Shown here piece by piece: positions 11,894 to 22,073 of a stretch of 64,000 nucleotides of DNA. The stretch covers positions 992,001 to 1,056,000 of the forward strand of contig CAJZBQ010000053.1 of the NCBI GenBank assembly GCA_914767885.1, written 5' to 3'. The translations under genes were made by a program, and so were the position numbers. The notes beneath the pieces were generated by a model. It was not told where the DNA came from, did not search any database, and was given only the letters and a program-made list of their open reading frames with translations. Source of the DNA: Blepharisma stoltei. Taxonomy: Eukaryota; Ciliophora; Heterotrichea; Heterotrichida; Blepharismidae. The stretch's first letter is position 1, and each line of letters starts with the position of its first letter.

Positions 11894-14800
11894 CTACCGA
11901 AAAACTAAAGGATTTTCAATCGTTCCTCCATCATCTCTTATATATTTTTGCATTTTATCATAAATCTCCCTGAATTTTGGTCTCCAAACCGACCTTTTAA
12001 GCAGCATTTTCTGGAGTAATCGAGCTACCCAAGTAGGATAAATCTTCTGCAAGGTTGGAAAATCTCTGTCATTATCTCAACTGCTTATCGCCTCTAGTTT
12101 GTACATTTGCAGAAACACCAGTCCTAAAGAGAAAACATCAGAGCTTTCTATGTCATACGAGATTTTTTCTTCTCTACTTCTAAGCTTTTCAGGAGATAAA
12201 TAGCCAGAGCTATCTTGAAGAAGCTGCAATGTAGGGCTAGGAAACATGCAGAAGCTTTCTATTTTATATTTTGGGGTTAAAAATCCACTTATTTTAATAT
12301 GATTATGTTTGTTCAATAAAATAAGATGCGGTTTTATATTGTCATGGTCATATTGTTTATCTTTCAAAGCAATAAATCCTTGTAAAAGTCACTCGAAGAT
12401 AGGTTTTAATTCTTCTTGGTTGTAGTAATTTTTTTCTTCTGCTTGAGCTCTCGTAGTTATATTAGTCATTAAGCTGGCCTTATAACAATAAATTTAAGTT
12501 TCTTGAGCCCTAGCTGTTATGTCGGTCATTAAACTTCTTTCACACAGCTCTGTAATAAGAGATAGAGAGCAAAGTAATTTGGTTTGATTATAATGTCAAT
12601 AGCATCCATAATATTTTATAAATACTGGGTTGTCATCAAGTTTTTCCAATATTTCAGCTTCTTCAAGAAATGGGAACAACTGTTCTGGCTTATTGCTTTT
12701 AAAAGTGCGAATAAGTACAAATTCATTTTCATATACTCCTTTTTTAAATATCATCATTGTGCCATTTTCTAATGTTTTAGAAGACCACTGACTTTTTGGG
12801 TTTGGCTTTAAACCACTTGGCTCTATTCTTTTTCGTCTTTCGAGGATTTTGTTTATTTGCTCTAGGTTGGCCCGATGACTTTTTAAATTTTCCTCTTGGT
12901 CTTCTTTACTTTCTTCTTTTGGTGATAGAAGCTCCAAACTTTCACAAAAAGTCGCTCTTTTATTTTTATTTATATTTAGCATCCTTCTCAATAGTTCTGA
13001 TACCAGTTTTGGCTTAAAGGTTGAGACATAATCATCAATCTCTCCATGAAATTCAGGAGTGTTTAACTCAGCTATCTTGTATAAAGAATACATTTGCAAA
13101 AATACAAGCCCCAAAGAAAAAGCCCCAGCTTTCATTACAGAAGAGATCTCATTTATATTAAATTCTTTATTATTGTAAAGCTCTGGTGCTAAGTATGAGT
13201 CTCTCAACATCTCTTGGCTACCTTCCACTGCTGATTCAGAAATGCTTACAAGATTAATTCCTTGGAAATTGAATCCAAAAATTTTCAACTTATTGCTTTT
13301 GGTTATAAATATATTTTGAGGCCTTATGTCATAATGTGGGATATTTGATTTTTCTAAATAGTCAAATGCGTGCAAAAGATCTTTGGCAGCATCCAGAAAT
13401 CAACGCTGATTATACTTGGCTTGAAATTTTGAACAACTCATTATATTTTCAATTAAAGTTGAATTAAAATATCCAGTAACCAAAGCATATACATTAAAAT
13501 ATTGGTCGTTTATTGATCATATACAATTAAACCACCCATGATATTTTAAAAAGCATTTATGTTTTCCTGATAGATGCTTTATTAACTTCTTTTCTCTATT
13601 GAATATCTGATAATGCTCATTTGAGCTGACATAAAAATAAAAGATGCAAACCTTTTTTGAATCATCTAAAATGCCTTGATGCATAAATATTTCTAAGTAG
13701 CTTTTTATATATTTGAAAGGTAAAAATATCTCTTCTCTAATCCTTGCTCGGTCTATAGGCAAATCTTGGTCATTTTCAACTTTAAAGCTTGTTTTTATTT
13801 CTTTAAATTCTGGGCTTATTGATGTAGCTTTTTTTTCAAGATATCTTAGCATTCTCCATAATGTTTTCCTTGCTTTAGATATATCATATTTAATATTTTT
13901 GTTTGCTTGAATTATTTCTATTGTTTGCAAAAGCTCTCCTATACTTCTTTTTAGATTTTCAACAAATTCTGATTTGCAAGAGTATCATTCGTTTTGAACT
14001 TGCTCAAGACAAGTCTTCATTGAAAATTCTACCAAATCATTGATGTCAACTATATCTACAATTTTTAATTGCGCTAAAGCTAGCAAAGTGCTTCTTGGAT
14101 TGCTCTTTGCTCTTTCTCTGTATATAGAATCCAATCGACTTTTAACTAATTGCTTAAAATATTCAGCTTTTTCATTGCCTATTTTTTTTTGGAACTGATC
14201 TGCTTTTGTTCATCATTCTATCATAATTTCTGCTGATCCCGAGCTCTGAATCGCTTGCTCTATTTTTGGATGAAATTCAATAATGATTAAATTTTTAAAA
14301 TCTGCACGAAATTGCCTTGATAGTTGATCAATAGCGTCTAAAGCTAACTCAAAGATTTTTGGTGTCAAGAGTTCTCTATCGATAATTAGATCTATTTTTG
14401 ATACTGTATAAAAGTCTCTTGCTAAGCCCAGTAATTTTTTATTTTCTCAAAAAATATCTTCAGCCTTTATCAATCATTTTTCAAGCTCTTGGAGGCTTCA
14501 GGTGTCAATTGCTGGAAGAATAGAATTAGTATCAATTCTATCCTTTTCCATCTCTTCCACTATTTTGCTAACTCCCCCCCTCCGTGAGTGAACAAAACCA
14601 TTAGAAAAATCCCTATTTTTTGCCCAAAAACCCACCCTCCGTGAGTGAACAAAAATTTTTTTAATACAAAAATTTTTTGTGGAAAAAACTTTTGATATAT
14701 AAATGATAATTACTATAATGAAATATAGAGCTAATTCTGTTTAATTTTTGAACGAATTGCTTTTTAAAACATAAATTTTATAATTTAAATTAATATTTGC

Positions 14801-14977
14801 TTTCCAATACTTGCGAATTAGGATTTTTTTAAATTTCGAAAAAAATATTTTTTATAAAATTTATATATAAATTTTTTTAAAACAAAAACATTAACCCCCC
14901 TCCGTGAGTGAACAAAATTTTTTTGTTCACTCACGGAGGGGAGGGGGAGTAAATATTTGCTCAAGCACGGATCCCAT
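11894..14977 (-). CDS. Double pseudokinase-like protein
   Basis: With the MITE at 14572-14949 removed, the frame runs from ATG 14975-14977 to TAG 11894-11896, about 900 residues (880 if a 60-bp repeat is also removed). Residues 1-300 are helical and unrecognised. Two kinase-like regions follow. The first (about 300-520) has HYDIRPQN near residue 418, GFN in place of DFG, and YLAPEL. The second (about 600-880) has HDNIKP in place of HRDLKP, SGF in place of DFG, and YLSPE. Loss of the DFG aspartate in both suggests pseudokinases that bind or regulate rather than phosphorylate. The upstream start restored by MITE excision aligns with the start of the paralogue. An in-frame TAA near 12494 lies in a local duplication. 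Confidence 0.7.
12470..12531 (-). repeat. 60-bp local duplication carrying an in-frame stop
   Basis: The minus strand encodes SLMTDITARAQ and, 60 bp later, SLMTNITTRAQ, with a TAA between. Both copies contain TTAATGAC. Excision between the two TA dinucleotides (12470-71 and 12530-31) removes 60 bp and the stop, leaving ELCERSLMTNITTRAQ. It could be a young IES or a plain duplication. Confidence 0.55.
14572..14949 (+). mobile_element. MITE, family 1, inside the pseudokinase gene
   Basis: Bounded by TAA at 14569-14571 and 14950-14952. It has the doubled-TIR end on the left and the hairpin end on the right. It sits after about codon 8 of the host; removal of the MITE plus one TAA (381 bp) restores an N-terminus reading LEQIFSKIVEEMEKD. 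Confidence 0.85.
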
Positions 14978-15645
14978 AATAATTGAATTCTATAAATATT
15001 TTATTTTTATTAAATTTTACTCTGATTTTGGATTAGTGATAGGCTAGAGAAGATAATTCAACTTATTATGCTCTATGCACTATTTTAGCTCTATAGGCTG
15101 ATTTCAGCATATAATATGTGACTTCTATTTTTTTGTAATAGAAGAAAATAGGCCGGACCAATTCATCTGAAAAAAGCTGTTTGGCAATCAACCAAAAATT
15201 TCGCAGTATCAGAGAACGATCAGTCAGTATTGATTTCAAAAATCACATATACTATTCTGAAACCAAGAGTTCTTAGATGAAGCAGATGAAATACTTGATG
15301 ATGAAAAAGTGACTGATGGAAAGAATCCGGTATGAAGATCAGGAAGATGAAGAATGAATTAGAAAAATAGACTCATATATAGTAATAAAAACTGTGATAT
15401 TCTAATAAAGATAAAATATTAATGATAATGCCGCATATTAATAGAATCAAAGAAAATATTCTATGAATTCTTAATTCTATAAAATTTAATTGAAAATTAC
15501 AGAAAATTTCTTTTGACATACTAAAATGTTTCTACTCACGAAGGGGATTCAGAAATAAAATTTATTTTCCATGATTATTTACAATTGAGCACCGTAATAT
15601 TTGATAATTTATCAACTATTAATCCTCTCAGCGAAAATTTAATTC
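14978..15645. other. Intergenic, with a decayed copy of the 21200 region
   Basis: No open gene. About 15150-15350 matches 21170-21340 (GCAGTATCA, then a stretch encoding acidic residues around WDE/DEILDDE). The remainder is AT-rich; 15525-15560 vaguely resembles a MITE end. Confidence 0.45.
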
Positions 15646-18600
15646 TTAGTCAAGCCTTATTTCCTCCAAAATTTCTCTTTTCGACGTCGAATCTTTCTCA
15701 ACAGCATCCCCAAATTCACTTTTATCCAGAGAAATCACATTAATTTGTGGCTCTTTAAGCTTATAAATTCCTCCCTTTACGAAATGCAAACTTTTTCTCC
15801 CAATATCATCTACGTTTACAGCGGATGATAGCATAAATCTAAAAAGCATTGCAATATTAGGAGGTGGCGGCCTTATTAATAGCGCAGGGAATTTTTTAGC
15901 ATGCAAAAAAACCCCACAACTAATTATAATACCCCATCCGATTACTTTTACTATCATAAATCCAATGTCTCATCCATCTACTATAAATGAAAGACTTGTT
16001 TGCAGCATTGATCAAGATACACAACAGAGGGCTATAACGTGCCACATGCTCATTCGTTCATAATTAAATGGCGGTTTTTTGATTAGATAGACGGTAAACA
16101 GGATTAATGAACACAAATATACTTACTTAGTCACTTAGGTATTCAAAGTGCTATCTCTCTTCAGCAGGATGATTTAGGCATGTATAAGCCCATCCTTTTT
16201 AACTCCCAACTGGGGACATCAGCAGCCACCTTGCCTAGCAATCATTCCAGAATACGCACCCGCCAGATCAGAAGGTCCGCAGTGGTCGCGCTGATCTCGC
16301 CCACACTCGACTCTTCACGTGTTCGTCTAAGGGTCACCCTTTTCAGGTGTGTCAAGCAGAAAAAATCATATGTCTCCTAATACCCTTGGACCAAATAAAT
16401 ACCTATGCGGGTATTCAACCCTATAATAAGAAAAGCGAAGGGAGGAATAGCTCTTGAAGAGAACTAATTCCGAACGTAGCCATTTTATTATTATGAGCAT
16501 AAATATACAAAACCTTGACTGATAGGATCATGAAGGGAAGCTACTTTGTTTAGTGTGACAAAAAGGACTTGTGCTGCGCTCTTGACAATTAAATACTCTG
16601 GCTGAGGTCGGAGATTTTGATTGCGCTCGTCTTGAAGATTAGTTCAAAGTGGCCGATATATAACAGATACTGGAACGCATAGCATTAGTGCGAAGGTACA
16701 AACTATACCATATGCTAGATGGGTGCCTTTTCAGCAGAACTCGTTACAGTTGATGTCCATATAGCTTTGGCTAAGGTCATCACCGATTGATTTTGAGCAC
16801 TTACTCGTCCCTCCAAAATTTTTGTGGCTCTCATTGAGCAGGAAATTTTTAATTTTTAGATTTTCATTTTAGAAATTTAAATTTGAAAATTGAAGCAAGC
16901 ATGCAATTTGATTTATGAAATCTATAATTTCAAATTCAGATTTAAGAAATTATCCATTGATAGCTACTACTCATATTTCAAAGTATTATACATTTTTCTG
17001 GCTTTTCTAAAAATTCGGTTTTTGATCCCCCACCGAGAGAGTTAGAAACAGTAATCAAAGTATTTATAATCGGCATGAAAAGCATATTTCCTAATAAAGG
17101 CATTAAATAGTCTTTTAATTCATAAAGCCATCTAACTTTTTTCTGTACAATATTGTTTTATAATTTTTTACCATAATATTATGAGCTGAATACAGTTTTA
17201 GAATAAGATAAATTAAGGAAAAAAATATGTTGAATCAGCGTCTCATTATTTGACACTGCAATCACACACATAAGAAGCCAAAAGCAAGCTATCCCTAATA
17301 CAACATTAAGAACCAGCCAATATACTTTACTTTTAATATCAAAAAAATTAGCGATATCAGCATTGCACATGCTGCTTAAATACTCCGTAACAGGATCATA
17401 TTCAAATTTCGGGCCTATATCAATATACTGAAAAGTCTCCACAATCAGTGTCATCATAATTACAGTATCTGTAAACTGTATCTCTTTTGCCTCCGTTAAC
17501 TTCGGGTAAGGCATAATTAAATTATGCTTTCTTATATACAAAACAATTAAAACTGATACTAGAGATAATAAAGAACAAATTGTTGTAAAAACAGCAATCC
17601 CTTTAACAGAAGTGCTTGAGCTGGATTCATCAAATGGACATTCTGAGTCTATTTTTAAAGAATCTACAGGAAGAGTGTATGAAGGACCAGGCCAAATGAT
17701 TTTCTGGGTGAGTTGGATAGGAACACTTGAAGTTGGAATATAATACCCTGGGACGCTTTCATCATAAACTCCTGTGATGTTTGTCGCATAAAAATTATTA
17801 ATGCTTAAAATCATAAAACTTCTATCATTTGATGTCGAATCAATTGCAATAGTCCCAGAAACCCCAGTAAATCTTTGAAGCCTTATATTTTTCATTAGAA
17901 CTGCATAGTCCTCATAGTCATCTCCTTTATTAATTGTAAAATCAAGCCCGTAAGCTGCAAGCAAAGTCTGATCAACATGTGTGGCTTTAAAATTTGGAGA
18001 ATTTCCCCAGTATGCAGCCATGGCGTCTTTAATTTTCATACCGAAATCGCCTATATACTCAACGGTACTGACACTTATAGACCCACATAGTAATTCTAAT
18101 AATTTTGGGAGATATTTAGATTCATAATTCTGTATTATAGCTTGCCCACCAGTTTTTGAAGGCAAAACTATAACAATATTCCCCTTTCTTAGTCCTACAT
18201 CATAGAGACCTTCTATTGACTCATAATTTGAATTTGCTGTCTGAAATGAAATAAATATCCTTACAGCCGTATCTCTAATTTCTTGGAAAACATATTTATA
18301 GTCATCAAATTGGCTTCTTTCATAGTTTCCTGGGAGCATACGTTTTTCTTCATTATTTGCTATTCTTATGCCTGCTTTTTGTGCCTCGCTTTCAAATGTC
18401 TGATACATTGCGATATTCGAGCTTAAATTTGCGTAAAGGACATTTACATTTTTTCATCCGAAAATTTGACAAAGCTTCATGATGATAACAGCATTATAAT
18501 TTCCACTTGGGGAAACTCTCACGAATTCTGGATAAGCAGTTTTATTGGAAAGTAATGGACTTGTTGGGCCTGGAGCTATATGTGCTATAGAGATATTTCA

Positions 18601-20559
18601 TTCTCTAAACAGAGAAATTAGACCTATTGCACTAGCTGCATAATCCGAGGTAAGAAAGGCTATGCCTAATTTTTCTTTTAAAGGGGAATAGCATTTCGCG
18701 TCAAGATCATGCAAAAAAACCATCGTTCCACAGCTATTCTCGACGAATTTTATATTGAAATTTTCAAGGATAAGAGAGCTGTTATTTATTCAGTCCCGGG
18801 CATAAAAATTCCCTTGGACTTGGACAGGCTGATAAGCATTAAAGGTCCCATCAAGCTCATTGCCTGAAGTAGTCAAGGACATATAAAGCGACACTTTATT
18901 AGCTGTTGGCTTAGAAGTTGTGCCTCCTGGGTATAGTGGATCAGTAGAAACAGTAATCGTGCTATTTTTAGCTGAGCCGACTATAATTTTGGACGAATTC
19001 ACTATATTTACTAACGAAAAACTTGGAGATTTCCCATGGTTTAACCAATATGATTTCATAAATTGCTTTATGGAATCATTAGTCAAGCATGGTTGCCTAT
19101 TGCTTGATAGAGAAGCAATGTATCCTAAAAACGAGCTTGTAAAGGATTTAATTGAGAGTGCTTCATATTCTTCGTAAGATTTAACATTCTCAAGGCCTTC
19201 CTCAACTAAATATAAAAGCCCATTTTGGATCCCTCCTCATATTCCTTTACTCCATATTAAAACTCCAGATCCAGTCTTTAATATTTTTTTATTTATCAAT
19301 GAGTGAATAATAAGATCAATGTAGTCTCCGTCACAAAATATCATAAAAGTTTGTAGACCATGCGGCTTGAACAGTCTACCAGCAATGTCGTTCATTATAT
19401 CGCTGCTGAATATACATAAAATGGCGTATGGAGACCGACCCGTTCTCCCAGTGACGGTAACCCATATATATTCGGGCATTTTTTTTATAGGAATTGGATG
19501 GCCCTGCAACAACATAGATCCCAGTAGCGATGGGCATAAGCACAGACCCGCGGGTTGTGGCCAGATCCATGGGCATTTCCTGCAACTCCTTTTTTCCAGC
19601 AGGACCCAAGTCAGTGGGCGCCCGAGATGGAGCAGGGCGGCATACCTGCTCAAGCTGCTACTGTGGTCTGTCTCGAATCGCGGAAGCGGTTGAGTTTTCC
19701 TAGGGATGGCCTCGGGAAAGGGGAGGCACACTCCAGCAATCATACGACGGTCTCTCCAGTTGAAAGAGCCCCGTAATGTGGCGATCTGGTTAGGAGTACG
19801 AGGCAGGAGTGACGTAATATGGACAAAGCGACTGAGTTGGAAATGATGGTGATCGGCGACGGTCTGCGGACCCAATAGGGCAGCCACTATCGAGAAATCA
19901 GGGGTTTCGGCCTAGACTCAGAGTTAATAGAGATGGAAGTCTATCCAATTTGCTTGAACCGCCACGCAGCCTGACGGCTGCATAGATATCACTCTTGGAA
20001 GTAGGGACTTAAAATGCCATTCATAATCTAATCTAATATCGTTGTTGAAAGAATCTGTGATCAGAATTTCTAACTTTGCCTTGCTGCCAGCAATTTCAGA
20101 AAATTTGTCAGCAAACCTTATGGAGTCTTTGGTGTTGCTAGCTATGACTGCAATTTCATTTCAACCTAAATAATTTAAAAATTGCTGTGTTACAATTAAT
20201 TGACTTTGTCAAGGTACATGTAAATAATATTGAAAAGCACCACTTGGCATCAAGTTTGAGTCCAAAAACAAATTTATAATTTCTTGTTCTTCTGTTATGG
20301 ATAATAGGCGGTGGCTTAAAGTAAAATCGAAAGTAGCATCAATTACAACTGGAATATCTCCTTTGAAGTATAATAAAAAATTGGTTTGGTAGTTTGCTGG
20401 AATAAAAATTATTTCAAAAATACTGGAATTACCTATCATTTGAACTAAATTGGCTTGAAAGTATGAGATAAGGGATTCCGGAGTCTTTTCTCCAAAAATG
20501 ACGAGGAGCTCGATAGATGCTAGGGCAGAAATTGTTAAAAGCAGGATATAAAGTGCCAT
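15646..20559 (-). CDS. Large receptor: two periplasmic-binding-like (Venus flytrap) domains plus multi-pass membrane region
   Basis: Start ATG 20557-20559, stop TAA 15646-15648. After removing two IESs (75 and 94 bp) and two retroposon-like insertions (386 and 639 bp) the frame is continuous: 1239 residues. The order is a signal peptide (MALYILLLTISALA), two ANF-receptor-like ligand-binding regions (about 17-400 and 415-750; the second has a typical GPTSPLLSNK..PEFVRVSPSGNYNA block and IFGWKNVNVLY), then hydrophobic helices from about residue 773, and a charged tail. The plan resembles class C receptors (GABA-B, glutamate), but I cannot confirm a 7-helix fold or G-protein coupling. The ligand is unknown. 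Many Trp residues are TGA. Confidence 0.75.
16107..16508 (+). mobile_element. Retroposon-like element 1 in the receptor gene
   Basis: A 16-bp target duplication, ATGAACACAAATATAC (16107-16122) and ATGAGCATAAATATAC (16493-16508). The 3' end reads TAGCCATTTTATTATT. Removing 386 bp joins ISQGFVYL to CSLILFTVYLIKK, a hydrophobic helix, in frame. The duplication contains TA. Confidence 0.75.
16857..16950 (-). other. IES, 94 bp, TA-bounded
   Basis: The flanking TA dinucleotides are at 16857-58 and 16951-52. It contains stops. Removal joins SSSYQWI to KIKNFLLNESHKN in frame. Confidence 0.65.
17151..17225 (-). other. IES, 75 bp, TA-bounded
   Basis: The TAs are at 17151-52 and 17226-27. It carries a stop. 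Removal joins ETLIQHI to VQKKVRWLYELK in frame inside the membrane region. Confidence 0.7.
19397..20049 (-). mobile_element. Retroposon-like element 2 in the receptor gene
   Basis: The 14-bp duplication is ATATCGCTGCTGAA (19397-19410) and ATATCGTTGTTGAA (20036-20049). The 5' end (AGATTAGATTA..ACTTCC) and 3' end (CCATTTTATGTATAT) match the intergenic element at 39128-39711. Removing 639 bp gives DSFNNDIMNDIAGR in frame. Long ORFs inside it are in the GC-rich repeat, not the host. Confidence 0.8.
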
Positions 20560-20804
20560 TTAATCGCTTAATAAATAACTGATTACTGAATTTAAAAACA
20601 ATTTCTAAGCTTTTCTATTACCTCTTCATAAAATCAAATTTTGAATGAAAATCGTGATTATTTTCATGAAGCCAAAAAGGAATGGAGGAACTCAGAATTT
20701 TTAATAATTTTTTGCATAAATATAATAGCAATCAATATTTATAAATTCATTATTATGCCTTGGAATTTTATAAAAAATAAAATAAATATAAAGTTGATTA
20801 TAGT
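20560..20804. promoter_or_regulatory. Upstream region of the receptor gene
   Basis: Very AT-rich DNA between the receptor start and the palindrome. It should hold the receptor promoter by position only. No motif is recognisable. Confidence 0.25.
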
Positions 20805-21022
20805 AATTGCCCGAGGATGGCGCTATCTTGCGCCATCCTCGGGCAATTCAAAAATGGCCCCACACTGGGAATTGAACCCACGTGTGGGGCCATTTTTGGT
20901 ATGTGGAGAACATCGACTTCCACGCACCAAAAATGGCCCCACACGTGGGTTCAATTCCCAGTGTGGGGCCATTTTTTAAATTGCCCGAGGATGGCGCAAG
21001 ATAGCGCCATCCTCGGGCAATT
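20805..21022. repeat. 218-bp nested palindrome with tRNA T-arm-like core
   Basis: The whole block is an inverted repeat with arms of about 105 bp. Each arm ends in a complete 44-nt hairpin (AATTGCCCGAGGATGGCGC, short loop, inverse; 20805-20848 and 20979-21022). Inside each arm is a second hairpin, GGCCCCACAC..GTGTGGGGCC, whose loop region reads GGGTTCAATTCCC. This resembles an acceptor/T-arm minihelix and fits the pol III B-box pattern. The 44-nt hairpin also occurs alone at 27591-27636. Confidence 0.85.
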
Positions 21023-22073
21023 GCAATATAATTACTTAAAAAAAAGTTAAGCATAAAGTTCTCCTTATAATTAGCCCTTTAACTTGATCTCTAGCCTTTC
21101 AGCTATTCATTGAATAAATTTAATTTTGTTTGGTTTAATTTTAATTACTTTTTATTTGTGTAAATGGAGAAGAATAAGTCTGGTATGCGAAATTAAGAAG
21201 AAGCTGCTTTGGCTTACAGCCAAGGATTGTGCAGTATCATGAAACGACTAGATGATGTTGACTCTGATAATTTATTTTGGGATGAAGATTTCTGGGATGA
21301 AGTCGACGAAATTCTTGGGGATGATGGATTCTCTGATGAAGGAGATACGGAGGAAGAGCTGGATAACGAAGAGGATGAAGAAGTTGGAGACGACTATGAA
21401 GCCTATTGTGAAAAAAAGTACTCTGGCTGGCGCAGCAAGAAGGAGAGCTACTAGGTGGGAGTGAGCTGATCCTGGCCATAGGATCAGCGAAATTATTAGG
21501 CCAAGAAATACAAGAAATAAAAGCCAAGGAAACCAAAGAAAGCAAGAAAATCACAGAAAACGATGGAATAAGGAAATAAAGCAGGATGAACAAGCTAAAA
21601 GAGCAAAAAAGGCAAAAAAAGCAAAAAAGACAAAGAAGGCAAAAAAAGGCAAAAGAAGCAAAGGCGGCAAGAATAGCAAAAGTAACAAAAGTAGCAAAGG
21701 TAATAAAAGTGGCAAAAGTGGCAAAGGGAGCAAAAGAGGCAAGAAAGGCAAAAAGGGCAAAAGAGGAAAAAAAGACAAAAAAAGGAAAAAGAGATGGGTG
21801 CAAATTCAGTTGTCAAAGGGGAAAAGACGAAAAGTGGTGTAAAATCCTGGAAAAAAAAGGAAAAAACCCAAGTAGTTAGGTATAAATCGCTGATTATTAG
21901 TGAAAAAACCCATAAGGGTTTGCTGTGGGCTCTGCCTGCTGAATAATTAAGTAAGTAAGATTTAATTTTAATTGAATATAATGATTTTAGGAAAATAAAA
22001 TTTTTTAAATTATTTATTACGAATTTTATGACTTAACAAATAATAAAGTGCCTATTTCTATATTTCAATATAA
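21023..22073 (+). other. Non-genic or decayed region with an acidic ORF and a Lys/Ala-rich repeat tract
   Basis: 21209-21454 could encode an acidic peptide (WDEDFWDEVDEILGDD), but its only start is TTG and it stops after about 80 codons. A related decayed copy lies at 15150-15350. From 21590 to 21790 the strand is purine-rich with a GCAAAA/GGCAAAA near-repeat, giving Lys-rich translations in all frames (for example 21586-21879). I cannot decide whether a gene once spanned the two parts. Confidence 0.4.

Noticed and set aside
16120-16950. A single 831-bp IES in the receptor
   Set aside because: It is in frame, but the middle (about 16509-16856) is clearly coding (for example GDDLSQSYMDINCNEFCWKG). 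Two separate inserts of 386 and 94 bp fit better.
19237-19887. Long ORFs on both strands in the GC-rich block (e.g. 216 aa)
   Set aside because: They lie in the retroposon-like element, start at non-ATG or element-internal codons, overlap in several frames and have no domain. They reflect high GC content, not genes.
20928-20975. A genuine tRNA gene in the palindrome
   Set aside because: Only an acceptor/T-arm-like part is present; there is no D-arm or anticodon arm. Kept as a repeat with a T-arm-like motif.
21600-21790. CRISPR-like or satellite array
   Set aside because: The near-repeat GCAAAA units vary in length and have no spacers; it is a simple purine-rich tract. No CRISPR or satellite was found elsewhere.
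21586-21879. 97-aa Lys-rich protein
   Set aside because: All three frames of the purine repeat are open and basic, and no start or conserved end is convincing. Low-complexity DNA explains it.
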